Positions 55,605-64,000 of a DNA stretch of 64,000 bases are shown here, one piece after another (position 1 is the first letter of the stretch; each line of letters begins with the position of its first letter). Where the stretch lies: positions 186,001-250,000 of the forward strand of contig NZ_VUYU01000007.1 in the NCBI RefSeq assembly GCF_011682065.1, read 5' to 3'. This DNA is from Massilia rubra (GTDB lineage: Bacteria; Pseudomonadota; Gammaproteobacteria; Burkholderiales; Burkholderiaceae_D). The position numbers and the translations under genes were made by a program. A model generated the notes under the pieces. It did no database searches. It saw nothing but the letters and a program-made list of their open reading frames with translations, and had not been told where the DNA came from.

Positions 55605-56603
55605 TCAGCCTTTCGGACGCGCGATCGCGGCCAGCGCGGCGCGGCGCGCGCGCTCGCTCTTTTGCGCCTCGGCCAGCTCCAGGTCGAAGGAGGAGGGTGC
55701 GGCGTCGGCGCTGGCCGCAGCGCCGATATCCTGCGCCACCCGGAAGCCTTCCAGCGCACCGATAAAATCGACCGGCATGGCGCCCCGGTGGCTGGCGTGA
55801 AAGCCGCGCCAGTGCCAGCTGCCGCCGCGCACCACGCGCGCCTTGCAGGTCGCGTCGACCCAGGCGCTGCCGTCGGCGGGCGCGCCGGCATAGCTCTCGT
55901 GCTCGCAATCCTGGACATATTCGGCGATATTGCCCAAGGTATCGTGCAAACCGAAGGCGTTCGCTTCGTACATCCCGACGATGCTGGCGTAGCCGGACTT
56001 GTCGTCGCACGGCATCACGCCCACGTGCTCGCGCGATTCCAGGCCGTCGAAGTCGCGCCGGATGGCCGCCTCGGCCGAGCGGTCGGCCAGGTTGGCGTAG
56101 CGGCAGGCGGCGGTTTCCTCGTTGCCGAAAAAGTAGCGCGCGGTGCCGCCGGCGCGGCTGGCGTACTCCCATTCCGCTTCGCTCGGCAGGCGGTATGGTT
56201 TGCCGGTCTCCTTGGCCAGCCAGGCGACGTAGGCCTGGGCGCCGTTCCAGCCGATGCAGGTGGCCGGTTCGAACTTGCTGAGCGACTGCAGGGTGGCGGC
56301 GTCGACGAACTCGTTGGGCACGCTGGTGAACCAGCGCTTCGACGCCATTTGCAGGCACATGCGCGGCGCCTTGTAGCCGGTCGCCTCGACGAAACGCTGG
56401 AATTCGGCGGCGCTCACTTCGTACTTGCCGATCCTGAACGCCTTGAGCGTGACGCTGTGCGCCGGTTGCGTATTGGCGGCGCGCGCGCTGCCCATCACAA
56501 ACTCGCCGGCCTTGATCGTGACCATCTGCGGTTCGATCGGCGCCGCCATGGCGGCGTTGGCGAGAAGGAGGAGGGAAACAGTCAAGGTGGATTGCTTGAA
56601 CAT
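55605..56603 (-). CDS. Exported SUMF1/FGE-fold domain protein
   Basis: A 332-residue protein with a signal peptide (TVSLLLLANAAMA-AP) followed by a sulfatase-modifying-factor-type domain: IKAGEFVMGSARA, HSVTLKAFRIGKYEVSAAEF, YRLPSEAEWEYASRAG, NAFGLHDTLGNIAEYVQD, RVVRGGSWHW and LEGFRVA. The C-terminal active-site Cys of true formylglycine-generating enzymes is not in the expected GFR(C) region, so it is probably a binding or scaffold variant. It precedes the LytS gene by 29 bp on the same strand and may be co-transcribed. Confidence 0.85.
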   Translation of the reverse strand: MFKQSTLTVSLLLLANAAMAAPIEPQMVTIKAGEFVMGSARAANTQPAHSVTLKAFRIGKYEVSAAEFQRFVEATGYKAPRMCLQMASKRWFTSVPNEFVDAATLQSLSKFEPATCIGWNGAQAYVAWLAKETGKPYRLPSEAEWEYASRAGGTARYFFGNEETAACRYANLADRSAEAAIRRDFDGLESREHVGVMPCDDKSGYASIVGMYEANAFGLHDTLGNIAEYVQDCEHESYAGAPADGSAWVDATCKARVVRGGSWHWRGFHASHRGAMPVDFIGALEGFRVAQDIGAAASADAAPSSFDLELAEAQKSERARRAALAAIARPKG

Positions 56604-56818
56604 GGCGTGCCTGCGGGTTGGTTGAGATGCACGCAGGATGGCAGGCGGCGCCCGGGCGCACATGCCCGCCGCGACGGATCGACAAGCGCGCCGACGAATC
56701 GACATGCGCGCGGACCAACTGCAGCCGGTCGCAGCCGGCGTCGATTGGTCTCAAGGCGCTGGCGCCGGCGCCGGCGGGCGCACTACAATGGCGGCATGAC
56801 ATTCTCTTGCTTTCCCCG

Positions 56819-57562
56819 ATGCGCGCCCTGATCGCCGACGACGAGCCGCACCTGGCGCGTTTCCTGCAACAACAGCTGGCCACGCTGTGGCCGGAGCTCG
56901 AGATCGTGTGCCTGGCCGGGAACGGCGTCGAGGCGGCGCACGCGATTGCCACCTTGCAGCCGGAGCTGGCTTTCCTCGACATCCAGATGCCGGGGCTGAC
57001 CGGGCTGGAGGTGGCGCAGGGCATCGAAGGGCCGACCAGGGTGGTCTTCGTGACCGCCTACGACAGCCATGCGGTCGAGGCCTTCGAGCACGCCGCGCTC
57101 GATTACGTGCTCAAGCCGGTCAAGCTGGAGCGCCTGGCGCGCACCCTGGAGCGCATCAAGGCCGCCTGCGCGCCGGTGCAGGCCGATGCGCGCCTGGCGC
57201 TGGCGCTGGGGCGCTTGCTGGCGCTTCCCACGCAGCCGCGCCTGCGCTATATCCGGGCCGGGCAAGGCGAGCTGACGTTCCAGGTCGCGGTGGAGAACGT
57301 GCTGTTCTTCCACGCCGACGACAAATATACGGTGGTGAGCACGGCCACCGGCGAACACCTGATCCGCACCCCGCTCACCGAGCTGGCGGCGCAGCTGGAC
57401 CCGGAGCAGTTCTGGCAGGTGCACCGTTCCACCCTGATCAACCTGGCGTTTTTGGACGGCACCCGGCGCGACGAGGGCGGGCGCCTGTTCGTGCGCATGC
57501 GCGGCTGCCAGCGTGAACTGCCGGTCAGCCGCGCCTTCGTGCACCTGTTCCGGGCGATGTAG
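56819..57562 (+). CDS. LytTR-family response regulator
   Basis: A 247-residue regulator: receiver with ALIADDEPHLARFL, phosphoacceptor Asp54 in LAFLDIQMPGLTG, Lys in YVLKPVK, and a LytTR DNA-binding domain (VLFFHADDKYTVVST, FWQVHRSTLINLAFL). LytTR proteins bind spaced direct repeats. ATG 56819 gives the usual MRALIADDE start. It is divergent from the SUMF1-LytS pair, so kinase and regulator are transcribed from opposite strands of one locus. Confidence 0.9.
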   Translation: MRALIADDEPHLARFLQQQLATLWPELEIVCLAGNGVEAAHAIATLQPELAFLDIQMPGLTGLEVAQGIEGPTRVVFVTAYDSHAVEAFEHAALDYVLKPVKLERLARTLERIKAACAPVQADARLALALGRLLALPTQPRLRYIRAGQGELTFQVAVENVLFFHADDKYTVVSTATGEHLIRTPLTELAAQLDPEQFWQVHRSTLINLAFLDGTRRDEGGRLFVRMRGCQRELPVSRAFVHLFRAM

Positions 57563-57642
57563 TCCGGGCGCTGTCTTTCACGCCTTTGGCAAAAGGGAAC
57601 TACGGGCGTGTGACGCCGCCAGGCCCAGGCGCGGTGACCGGC

Positions 57643-57903
57643 TCAGCGAAGCCAGGCAAACAGGCCGGCGGCGGCGCAGCCGAGCACAGTGGCGCCGACC
57701 ACGACTTGCAGCACCCGCCCCGCCGGTTCGGGCGCCGCTGGCGGCACGCCGGCGCCGCTGGCGGGCCTGGGCGCCTCGGCGGCGACCACCACCACCGCCA
57801 GTGGTTCGGGGCGCAGCGGGGCCAGGTGCTCGGCGCCGGACGGGCTGGCTAGCACGCCGCCCAGGTCGTCCTGCTGGTAGGTTTCAGTGCTGTTGGTGGA
57901 CAT
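57643..57903 (-). CDS. Small tail-anchored membrane protein of the T6SS module
   Basis: An 86-residue protein with a polar/Pro-rich N-terminal part (MSTNSTETYQQDDLGGVLAS) and one C-terminal membrane helix (VLQVVVGATVLGCAAAGLFA). No family recognised. It follows the PAAR gene by 23 bp on the same strand and is probably the last gene of the unit. An immunity or accessory role is possible but not shown by sequence. Confidence 0.6.
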   Translation of the reverse strand: MSTNSTETYQQDDLGGVLASPSGAEHLAPLRPEPLAVVVVAAEAPRPASGAGVPPAAPEPAGRVLQVVVGATVLGCAAAGLFAWLR

Positions 57904-57926
57904 GGGACGGTTCCGGGGTGAGTGGC

Positions 57927-58187
57927 TCAGGCATCGACGATGGCGTTCACGGTGCAGATGACCATGCTGGTGCAGGCGCTCTTGTGGCCGTGCAAGGTAA
58001 GCGGGATCGCTTCGTCCAGGGTCGCGCCATCGCCCTCGATGATCGGGTTGACGCCGTGCAGCGGGCAGCTGACCAGGTCGCCCACGCGGGCCACGCGCCG
58101 ACCGTCGATGGTAAAGCTGCCGCTGGCCTTGATGACCTTGCCGCCGTGGGTGGTCATGTCGCCTTCGCAGCAAACAGGACGCTCCAT
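57927..58187 (-). CDS. PAAR-domain spike-tip protein
   Basis: An 86-residue PAAR protein (CCEGDMTTHGGKVIKASGSF, VGDLVSCPLHGVNPIIEG, GHKSACTSMVI). The His/Cys residues at the ends of the beta-cone bind zinc in this family. PAAR sharpens the VgrG spike and can carry effectors. This one has no effector extension, so cargo must use VgrG or an adaptor. The start overlaps the adaptor gene stop (TGATG). Confidence 0.92.
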   Translation of the reverse strand: MERPVCCEGDMTTHGGKVIKASGSFTIDGRRVARVGDLVSCPLHGVNPIIEGDGATLDEAIPLTLHGHKSACTSMVICTVNAIVDA

Positions 58188-59686
58188 CAGAAGGTATCCT
58201 TCACGCCGGCGGTGGACGGGAAGTACGGGCGCTTGACGGCCGCGTCGTTTGTCATCTGTTCGGCCGATGGCGGCGTGACCAGCAGCAAGGTGGCGCCATC
58301 GTTGCGGCGCAGGTTGGCCACCAGGGTGGCGCCGCCGCTCTGGCGTCCCGCCATCGAGGCCAGCGCCACGCCCACAAACGCGCTGGCGGCGCCGGTGTCG
58401 CCCAGGATGCGCGCCAGGTCGAAGCCGCGCTTGGGGTCGAGCAGGTCGATGTCGTCATCGATGGCGTGCAGGCCCTGCACCAGCGGCACGAAGCGCTCGC
58501 CGCTGCGGCGGTCGTCCCAGACGCTGCCGTAGTCGTAGAAAATGCGCGCCGGCGGCTTGCCGCCCAGCGGGGCCAGCGCGGCGCGCAGGGCGCTTTGCAT
58601 GCGCGCGGCTTTTTCAAGCGCCTTGACCGGCTTGCCGGCGTCGTCGAGGTAGGACACCACCAGCGGGCGGTGCACCGTGCCGAAGTGTTCCAGGTGGTCG
58701 AACTGCGCGACCTGGAAGGCGGTCCAGGGCTTGGCCAGGAATGGGGTCGGGACAAACGGCGTGGGCGGATTTTTCTTCCAGCCGGCAAACTCCGACCAGT
58801 TGCGCGAAAAACGGCCGCCGCGATTCTTGACCACCATGGTATCGGTCACGAACGGGGCGAACGGACGCAGGCGCTCCACGCGCGCGCGCTGCGCCAGCAC
58901 CAGCATGGCAAAGCTGTCGCTGACCACGCGCGCCTGCTTGGGGCGGTAGACCTGCTCGGCCGCCAGTTTCTCGTAGCGCGGCGGATCGCTGCGCTTGAAG
59001 CTCAGGGCGCGGTGCATGGCGCTGTCCTTGGCGGCCACGCCGATGGCCGGCACGTCCGCATTTTGCTCGAAGGTGGCGAACAGGGTTTGCCACAGCGCGT
59101 CGGGCTCGTCGTTCAGATAGGAGTTGAGCACCTGCCCGCTCTGGGTCAGCAATTCGCGGAACGAGCCCGGCGCGGTGTACGGGCCGCCGACCGTGGTGAC
59201 GACCACGCTGTGCGCGTTCGACTTGCGGCTCAGTTCGCGTGCCGGGCCTTCGTCCGGCTCGCCGAAGGAAGGCGCGACCACCGAGATCGGCAGCGGATAG
59301 CGGTCCATGAATTCGCGCACCGCGGCGTCGATCGTGTCCAGGTTGCGCTTGGACGCCATCATCTGCCATTCCGGCAAGGTCTTCGGATATTGTTTCGGGT
59401 CTTGCGAGACGATGTAGCTGCCGTTGCTGTCCTGCACCGCCTGCCACAGGTTGGCCTTGGGATAGTCGGGGTGGTTGCGCCAGGTTTCGACAGCAACGCC
59501 GACGCCGACCAGTTCGAGCGACTCGATCGGCGGAAATGTGCTGCCTGTTTGCGTCTGCGACATAAGAGGGTCCATCTTGTTGATGAGGGTCGGCGCGGCG
59601 CCCCAGGCGGGCGCGGCGAGCAAGGCGGCGAGCGCCCAGGCGCGCGGGGCCCTCCTTGCCAGGGGCGGCGGCGCCGTCCGGGACAT
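58187..59686 (-). CDS. tla3: Type VI lipase adaptor, Tla3-like (DUF2875)
   Basis: A 499-residue protein with a signal peptide (WALAALLAAPAWG-AA) and a mature start SLELVGVGVAVETWRNHPDY, resembling the DUF2875 opening. In Pseudomonas aeruginosa, Tla3 (DUF2875) is the periplasmic adaptor delivering the Tle3 lipase to VgrG2b. The order here, vgrG - tle3-like - lipoprotein - this gene, supports the same role. Later parts include FVGVALASMAGRQSGGATLV. The start ATG shares its A with the upstream lipoprotein stop (TAATG). Family assignment rests on memory of the pattern plus context. Confidence 0.72.
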   Translation of the reverse strand: MSRTAPPPLARRAPRAWALAALLAAPAWGAAPTLINKMDPLMSQTQTGSTFPPIESLELVGVGVAVETWRNHPDYPKANLWQAVQDSNGSYIVSQDPKQYPKTLPEWQMMASKRNLDTIDAAVREFMDRYPLPISVVAPSFGEPDEGPARELSRKSNAHSVVVTTVGGPYTAPGSFRELLTQSGQVLNSYLNDEPDALWQTLFATFEQNADVPAIGVAAKDSAMHRALSFKRSDPPRYEKLAAEQVYRPKQARVVSDSFAMLVLAQRARVERLRPFAPFVTDTMVVKNRGGRFSRNWSEFAGWKKNPPTPFVPTPFLAKPWTAFQVAQFDHLEHFGTVHRPLVVSYLDDAGKPVKALEKAARMQSALRAALAPLGGKPPARIFYDYGSVWDDRRSGERFVPLVQGLHAIDDDIDLLDPKRGFDLARILGDTGAASAFVGVALASMAGRQSGGATLVANLRRNDGATLLLVTPPSAEQMTNDAAVKRPYFPSTAGVKDTF

Positions 59687-59874
59687 TACTGGGGCGCCTT
59701 CGGCTTACATAGCGGCAGCGAGGTATCCTTGGGGTCGCCGGTGCAGAATTCGCGTTTCGGGGTAAAGGCCGTGAAGCAGCCGCTGGCCGACAGCAACACC
59801 CCCATGATGGCGAGGGCCGGCAAGACCCTGCGCGCCGACGGCAGGCGGGATGTGCGATGTTGAACGAGCTTCAA
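59686..59874 (-). CDS. 62-residue lipoprotein between effector and adaptor genes, candidate immunity protein
   Basis: Starts at TTG 59874, overlapping the lipase stop (TTGA), and ends sharing a base with the adaptor start. It has a lipobox LLSASGC (Cys33), leaving a mature peptide of only about 30 residues with two further Cys (EFCTGD, PLCKP). Tle-family lipases act in the periplasm and their immunity proteins are typically periplasmic lipoproteins, so position and type fit. The very short mature part is unusual for an inhibitor. Confidence 0.6.
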   Translation of the reverse strand: MKLVQHRTSRLPSARRVLPALAIMGVLLSASGCFTAFTPKREFCTGDPKDTSLPLCKPKAPQ

Positions 59875-61718
59875 TGTTGTCCTCCACGGGGAAAGGCATG
59901 TTGTTGGTTGCGGCGCTGGTTTTCCTCGAAGCGCTGCTGGGTTGTTTCCGAAATCACGAACGGGGCCAGGGTTGTCACGGTGCAGGCATCGGTGAACGCC
60001 GGCAGCTTGCCCGGATGCAAACCGTCAGCCGAATGGTAGTGGAAATTGCCATTGATGACGTCGCGTTCGGCGGCGCCGATCTCGCCGTTGAGCATGGCGA
60101 CGATGTCCGGCGCCGGCGCCGCAAACGCGGCGCTGTCGAGCGATCTGTCGTCGACCACGCCATGCCAGTTGGTGCGCCAGTCGGCCGCCGCGCGCAAGAA
60201 CGTGATCCATTTCAGGTCATTGGTCTTGAGAATGTCGCTGATGCCGATGCAGACATCGTAAGCGACCGCCTTCTGGCTGTGCATGGCATTGCTGACGATG
60301 CTCGAATGGTAAGAATTTTCCCCTTCGCGATTCATCCAGCGCGCCTTGGCCTGTTCCGCCGTCTCGCCCGGCAACATGCCTTCCTGGCTTTTTTTGGTGT
60401 AGGGACTGGTGGCGCCGATGGCCGCGTCGATGGGGCCGTTCTGCAGCTCGGCGGCGCCCATCTCGGGGATGAACGGCGCGTGCAGCGGCTCGGCGTTGAT
60501 GAAGCGCTTGCGCCCGAAGGTATGGCCGACATTCCACTTGAAGTGGATCTTGTAGTCGTAGGGCGCGCTGCCGACCGGCGGGGCGTCGGCATTCTTGCCC
60601 AGGGGCGAAGCGAACATGCGCTGGTAAAAGCGGCTACCCAGCTTCTGGCGCATGGCTTCGTACACGCCCCACCAGCCGATGCCCTGGATGTTGGGCAGGC
60701 CGACGGTGGCGTCGTCCGGGCTGAAGTAGAGGAACACCTTGCCGCGGTTGTCGCGCTCCAGTCTGGCGGCCGCTTCCCACAGGCGCCCGACCACGCCCTC
60801 GCCCTCGGTCTTGAGGCTGGCAAAAGCGGGCACGCTGGCCGGCGCGGTGGTCATGAAATCGGCCACGATCTTGCGCAGGGTTTCTTCGCGCGCATGCGCG
60901 GTCTGCTGCTCGCCGCCGGTCTGGAAGGTTTCGATGAACGGTTCTTCGAGGCTGTATGGCGGATTGTTGAGCACCACCGTATCGGCCTTGACGCCGGCGC
61001 CTTCCTTGCCCAGCATGGCGTGCGCCAGCAGGGTGACGAAGCAGCCCTGGCTGTGCGCGATGATGTTGACCGGCTCGTTGGGCGACTTCTTGCGGATGAT
61101 GCGCAGCAGCGCGGCCAGGCGCTGGGCCGCCAGCACCATGTAGGTCCTTGGCGGCGCGCTCAGCAGTGGATGGGTGCCGTCGTCCGGATCGGCGCGCCGG
61201 ATCGCCCAGTTGCGCCGGAAACCTTCGCCGAACATGTCGGGAATATTCGTGGTGGCGTTGGCGAACGGCCCGCCGTTCTTGCCGAAGCGCTTGTCGAGGC
61301 GGTTGCCGTAGCGGTCCAGGTATTCCTTGTGCGGCTGTTCGGTGTCGGCCTGCGCGCTCTCTTCGCGAAACCCCCAGTAAAACGGGATCACCGACGAGGT
61401 GCCCTGGTCGGGCTTGCGCTGGAAATACACCTTGTCGGGATCGGGATGGACGTCCTGCGCGCCATAGTCGCCGGTTTTTTTCTGCGGCGGCAAGGCCCAC
61501 TCGCCGGCCAGGATATCCTGGCGCTGCAGGCGCGTGTTCAGGCCCGCGCACAGGCCGGCTTCCTGCCTGGCGAAGGCTTCGCCCACATCGTTGACGCCGT
61601 GTACCAGGATGGTGATGCAGGGCATGCTGCGCTTGATCGGAATGCCCGCTGTCGACTTGCTGGTCAGCAGGATCTGTTCTTCATTGCCGGGGACGACCAG
61701 ATTGTCCTGCTCGTTCAT
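59871..61718 (-). CDS. tle3: T6SS lipase effector, Tle3-like alpha/beta hydrolase
   Basis: A 615-residue alpha/beta hydrolase with no signal peptide. ITILVHGVNDVG (35-46) forms the first strand and oxyanion region. The nucleophile elbow is NIIAHSQGCFV with Ser223 in an A-H-S-Q-G context. The catalytic Asp may lie in FLYFSPDDATVGL, and a late His in NFHYHSADGLHPGK is a candidate. Size and DUF3274-type C-terminal half match Tle3 phospholipases that attack bacterial membranes from the periplasm. It overlaps vgrG by ATGA. It is the probable toxin of the module. Confidence 0.8.
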   Translation of the reverse strand: MNEQDNLVVPGNEEQILLTSKSTAGIPIKRSMPCITILVHGVNDVGEAFARQEAGLCAGLNTRLQRQDILAGEWALPPQKKTGDYGAQDVHPDPDKVYFQRKPDQGTSSVIPFYWGFREESAQADTEQPHKEYLDRYGNRLDKRFGKNGGPFANATTNIPDMFGEGFRRNWAIRRADPDDGTHPLLSAPPRTYMVLAAQRLAALLRIIRKKSPNEPVNIIAHSQGCFVTLLAHAMLGKEGAGVKADTVVLNNPPYSLEEPFIETFQTGGEQQTAHAREETLRKIVADFMTTAPASVPAFASLKTEGEGVVGRLWEAAARLERDNRGKVFLYFSPDDATVGLPNIQGIGWWGVYEAMRQKLGSRFYQRMFASPLGKNADAPPVGSAPYDYKIHFKWNVGHTFGRKRFINAEPLHAPFIPEMGAAELQNGPIDAAIGATSPYTKKSQEGMLPGETAEQAKARWMNREGENSYHSSIVSNAMHSQKAVAYDVCIGISDILKTNDLKWITFLRAAADWRTNWHGVVDDRSLDSAAFAAPAPDIVAMLNGEIGAAERDVINGNFHYHSADGLHPGKLPAFTDACTVTTLAPFVISETTQQRFEENQRRNQQHAFPRGGQH

Positions 61719-64000
61719 GCCTTGTCCTTCCAGACCTTGATGTCGGCGATCCGCATCACGTCTTTCTCCGCCAGTGTGGTCAAGCCATCCTTGCCGGTCT
61801 TGCCTTCGATAAGCTGGCCGTCGTCGAGCTTGATTTGATAGTTATGGTTATCCAGTTTGTCGAGCTGGTCGCCATCGCGGTGCAGCATGAACTTGCGCCC
61901 GGTGTCGCCCACCTCGAAGGCCGGCATGTCCTGCTTCATGTTGCCCGGCCCGGTAAACAAGCGCGACGCCGACTTGAAGGTCAGCTTGCCCGGACAAACG
62001 ATGTCGATATTCCCGCCCGACAGTTTGATATAGGCGCCGCCGCTGGTGAGCGTGATGTGCTTCTCGGCCGCCATCAGGATGTGCTCCTTGGTCGAGAGCA
62101 CGGTGACGCTCTTGTCGGCCGTGATCTCGATGGCGTTGTGCTGGGCTTGCTGGATCAGCTTGCCCTTGTTGGCGATGCTGCGGATGTCGCCGTCGAGCGC
62201 GAACTGTTCGATATCCTTGCCGGCCGTGTGCAGGATCGACTGGCCGGCGTAGTGCTGCTGGTTGTGGCGCGCCACCGTGTCCATGTTCTTGCCGGCGAAG
62301 TGGGTCTGGTCCATCGGCGTGGCGCTGGCGATGCCGGCCGCGGCCGTGATCGCGATGACCGGCGCCCCGCCCGGCATGCGGCCTTTGGCGGCGCTTTCGT
62401 CGCCGCTGCCGTGGCCGAGCGCGCTTACCGCCTCGGTCAGCGACTCTTGCGGCTTGGAATCGCGCGCGCCGCCTTCATGTTGCTCGGCGGCCTCGCCCAA
62501 GCTCCTGGCCAGGTCGAGCGCCTGCTCCAGGCAACGCACCAGCTCGTCGCGGCTCAAGGTGCCGCCGACGGCGCGCGTGCGCCCGTCGGTCGAGAGCAGC
62601 AGGCCGCGCGAGGCGCGCAGGGCGCCGGCGCCGTTGGTTTCCAGCGCGAAGCCTTCGCCACGACTGTCCTTGCGGCCCAGGTTGTCTTCGATGCGGGTGA
62701 TATGGCCGAGCGACAGCTGGCTATGCTGATGGTCGCTTTTGAGCTGGGCCTGGATCTGCCCGCCCGAGTCGTCCAGCACCAGATGGTTGCTGCGCCCGCC
62801 GGCCGTATTGCCGCCGCCTGGCGTCAGTTCGCGGCTGCGGATGCCCATCAGGGCTTTCTGGTCCGCCACCTTCCACGGCGGCATATTGTTTTCGTTGTAG
62901 ACCGCGCCCGAAATGATGGGCCGGTCGGGGTTGCCGTCGAGCCAGACCACCACCACTTCCTGGCCTTTGCGCGGAATCGCATGCGCGCCCAGTTCGGCGC
63001 CGGCCCAGGGGCTCGACACCCGCAGCCAGGCCGAGCTGCGTTCATCGTTGCCGCCCACGCGGTCCCAGTGGAACTGCACCCGCACGCGGCCGTAGGCATC
63101 GGTAAACACATCGTCGCCGCCCGGGGTGACCACGGTGGCCGTCTGCGGCGCCAGGATGCGCGTGGCGCGGCTGTTGTAGCCGCGTCCCGGACGCCAGGCA
63201 ATACGCTTGCGGATGCAGGTGAAGCGGTTGCTGTACTCGGCCGGCGTATCGACCTGCTGCAGATAATTGTTGCTGATCGAATGATGCACGCCGACGATCA
63301 GGAATTCGTTCTGGCCGGCGCCGTCGGCGTCGTCGTGGAAATGTCCGTCCAGGCGGAAGCTGCGGCCCGGCATGCTGAAGCGGTTGTTCCCGCGCGCGGA
63401 AAAATGCTTGCCGCTCGCTTCGGTTTCTTCCATGCGCAGGCGGGCCTGGTCGGCGCCGGCGGCGCTGTCGGGAAAACCGTAGGCGCCGGTGTACTCGTAG
63501 GATTCGATCTTGAGCACGGTGCCCTGCAGGTTCACGGTCGGGACGTCGACATGGGCCGGATGGGGATGCTTGAAGTCGAAGCTCGACAGCGCGATGCTGG
63601 CCGCGACCAGGTCGCGCACGGGCGACCATTCGCCGATCGCATCTTCTTCCAGCGCGCCGCCGTGGCGCTGGAAGCGCACTTCCGGCTTGCCGTCGATCGG
63701 CGCGGCCTGGGGCGAGTCGTCCGACAGCACCAGCTTGTGCCCGCTGGCGCTGTGTTCGTACCAGTAATGCCAGCCGGCCGCTTCCCAGCGCCGGTGCAGG
63801 TAATTGTGGTCGTCTTCGGCGAACTGGCACGCCATGGTCATGCGCGGCTCGGGCGCGCGCAGGCGGCAATCCCAGTCGGGATGGGTGCCGTAATCGTCGA
63901 AGATGCTGGTGGTCTGCTCGCGCAGCGTGGTGTCGTGGAAAACGTAGTTGTCGCGGCGCAGCTTGAGGTAGGCCAGCCAGGGTTTCAGGACCATCGAGTA
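61715..64000 (-). CDS. vgrG: T6SS spike protein VgrG (5' end outside window)
   Basis: About 760 residues are present and the frame is open to the right edge (…YSMVLKPWLAYLKLRRDNYV), so an N-terminal ~80-100 residues are missing. The gp27-like part is followed by the gp5/OB core (VRVQFHWDR, SAWLRVSSPWAG, GQEVVVVWLDGNPDRPIISG), the DUF2345 region with beta-helix repeats (HNAIEITADKSVTVLSTKEH, ITLTSGGAYIKLSGGNIDIV) and a ~60-residue C-terminal extension (FMLHRDGDQLDKLDNHNYQI…). The extension has no enzymatic motif and may bind the adaptor or lipase. An internal ATG at 63994 is not the real start. Confidence 0.93.
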   Translation of the reverse strand, partial: YSMVLKPWLAYLKLRRDNYVFHDTTLREQTTSIFDDYGTHPDWDCRLRAPEPRMTMACQFAEDDHNYLHRRWEAAGWHYWYEHSASGHKLVLSDDSPQAAPIDGKPEVRFQRHGGALEEDAIGEWSPVRDLVAASIALSSFDFKHPHPAHVDVPTVNLQGTVLKIESYEYTGAYGFPDSAAGADQARLRMEETEASGKHFSARGNNRFSMPGRSFRLDGHFHDDADGAGQNEFLIVGVHHSISNNYLQQVDTPAEYSNRFTCIRKRIAWRPGRGYNSRATRILAPQTATVVTPGGDDVFTDAYGRVRVQFHWDRVGGNDERSSAWLRVSSPWAGAELGAHAIPRKGQEVVVVWLDGNPDRPIISGAVYNENNMPPWKVADQKALMGIRSRELTPGGGNTAGGRSNHLVLDDSGGQIQAQLKSDHQHSQLSLGHITRIEDNLGRKDSRGEGFALETNGAGALRASRGLLLSTDGRTRAVGGTLSRDELVRCLEQALDLARSLGEAAEQHEGGARDSKPQESLTEAVSALGHGSGDESAAKGRMPGGAPVIAITAAAGIASATPMDQTHFAGKNMDTVARHNQQHYAGQSILHTAGKDIEQFALDGDIRSIANKGKLIQQAQHNAIEITADKSVTVLSTKEHILMAAEKHITLTSGGAYIKLSGGNIDIVCPGKLTFKSASRLFTGPGNMKQDMPAFEVGDTGRKFMLHRDGDQLDKLDNHNYQIKLDDGQLIEGKTGKDGLTTLAEKDVMRIADIKVWKDKA

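Noticed and set aside
54436-57024. 862-codon reading of the LytS frame
   Set aside because: Only the last 379 codons carry kinase features; the upstream part runs out of frame through the SUMF1 gene.

Overview
The window is GC-rich DNA with densely packed genes, short intergenic gaps and many overlapping start/stop codons. The gene content points to a Burkholderiales bacterium, probably Oxalobacteraceae of the Massilia/Duganella/Janthinobacterium type: a beta-proteobacterial kdpFABCDE operon beside a TorF-type porin, a CueR copper regulon, plant-polysaccharide and hexarate catabolism, and a type VI secretion (T6SS) effector module. The genus is an inference from gene content only. I saw no rRNA, tRNA or CRISPR array.

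0.0-3.2 kb: the 3' part of an AraC-family regulator, then recQ and uppP (translationally overlapped) on the minus strand. 3.3-14.4 kb: a galactomannan/acetyl-mannan utilisation locus. On the minus strand lie a LacI-type regulator, an AGE-family (mannose) isomerase, a PfkB fructokinase and a DUF1275 membrane protein. Divergently, one tight plus-strand operon encodes exported GH3, GH5 mannanase, GH27 alpha-galactosidase and two SGNH/CE2-type esterases. A TonB-dependent receptor that probably served this locus survives only as a signal-peptide start fused out of frame to its last ~100 codons (14.4-14.8 kb). 15.2-16.6 kb: a MITE-like inverted-repeat element, a two-gene toxin-antitoxin-like pair (possible ADP-ribosyltransferase fold) and a YkgJ-family gene.

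16.7-22.7 kb: a hexarate/hexuronate catabolic operon (FadR-type GntR regulator, kdgD, alpha-ketoglutarate-semialdehyde dehydrogenase, MFS transporter, SMP-30 lactonase) with matching operators at both ends. 22.7-30.3 kb: an acetyltransferase, then a copper-resistance region. Two back-to-back CueR promoters drive copA-cueR to the right and, to the left, copZ, a Cys-rich exported protein, a Met/His-rich protein, a TolC-type lipoprotein, a multicopper oxidase and an NTF2-like protein. 30.3-35.3 kb: less typical genes (GSCFA protein and SGNH-like partner, a zinc-ribbon/repeat membrane protein, a BamE-like lipoprotein, a GNAT acetyltransferase) and a 26-bp inverted-repeat element.

35.3-45.8 kb: a TorF-like porin and the whole kdp potassium-uptake operon with its KdpDE sensor-regulator, a 30-codon membrane micro-ORF ahead of kdpF, and a degenerate sigma-54-activator-like protein after kdpE. 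The porin and kdp promoters share the same four-copy TTTA-box array with identical 11-21-11 spacing, which suggests they are co-regulated. 45.9-57.6 kb: an exported acetolactate decarboxylase, two tandem paralogues of unknown function (one exported, one not), an OmpR/EnvZ-type two-component pair, an exported thioredoxin-like protein and a cupin, a methyl-accepting chemotaxis protein, and a LytS/LytTR pair flanking a SUMF1-domain protein. 57.6-64.0 kb: a T6SS module on the minus strand (vgrG - Tle3-like lipase - small lipoprotein - Tla3-like adaptor - PAAR - small membrane protein). The four junctions from vgrG to PAAR overlap; the vgrG 5' end lies beyond the window.
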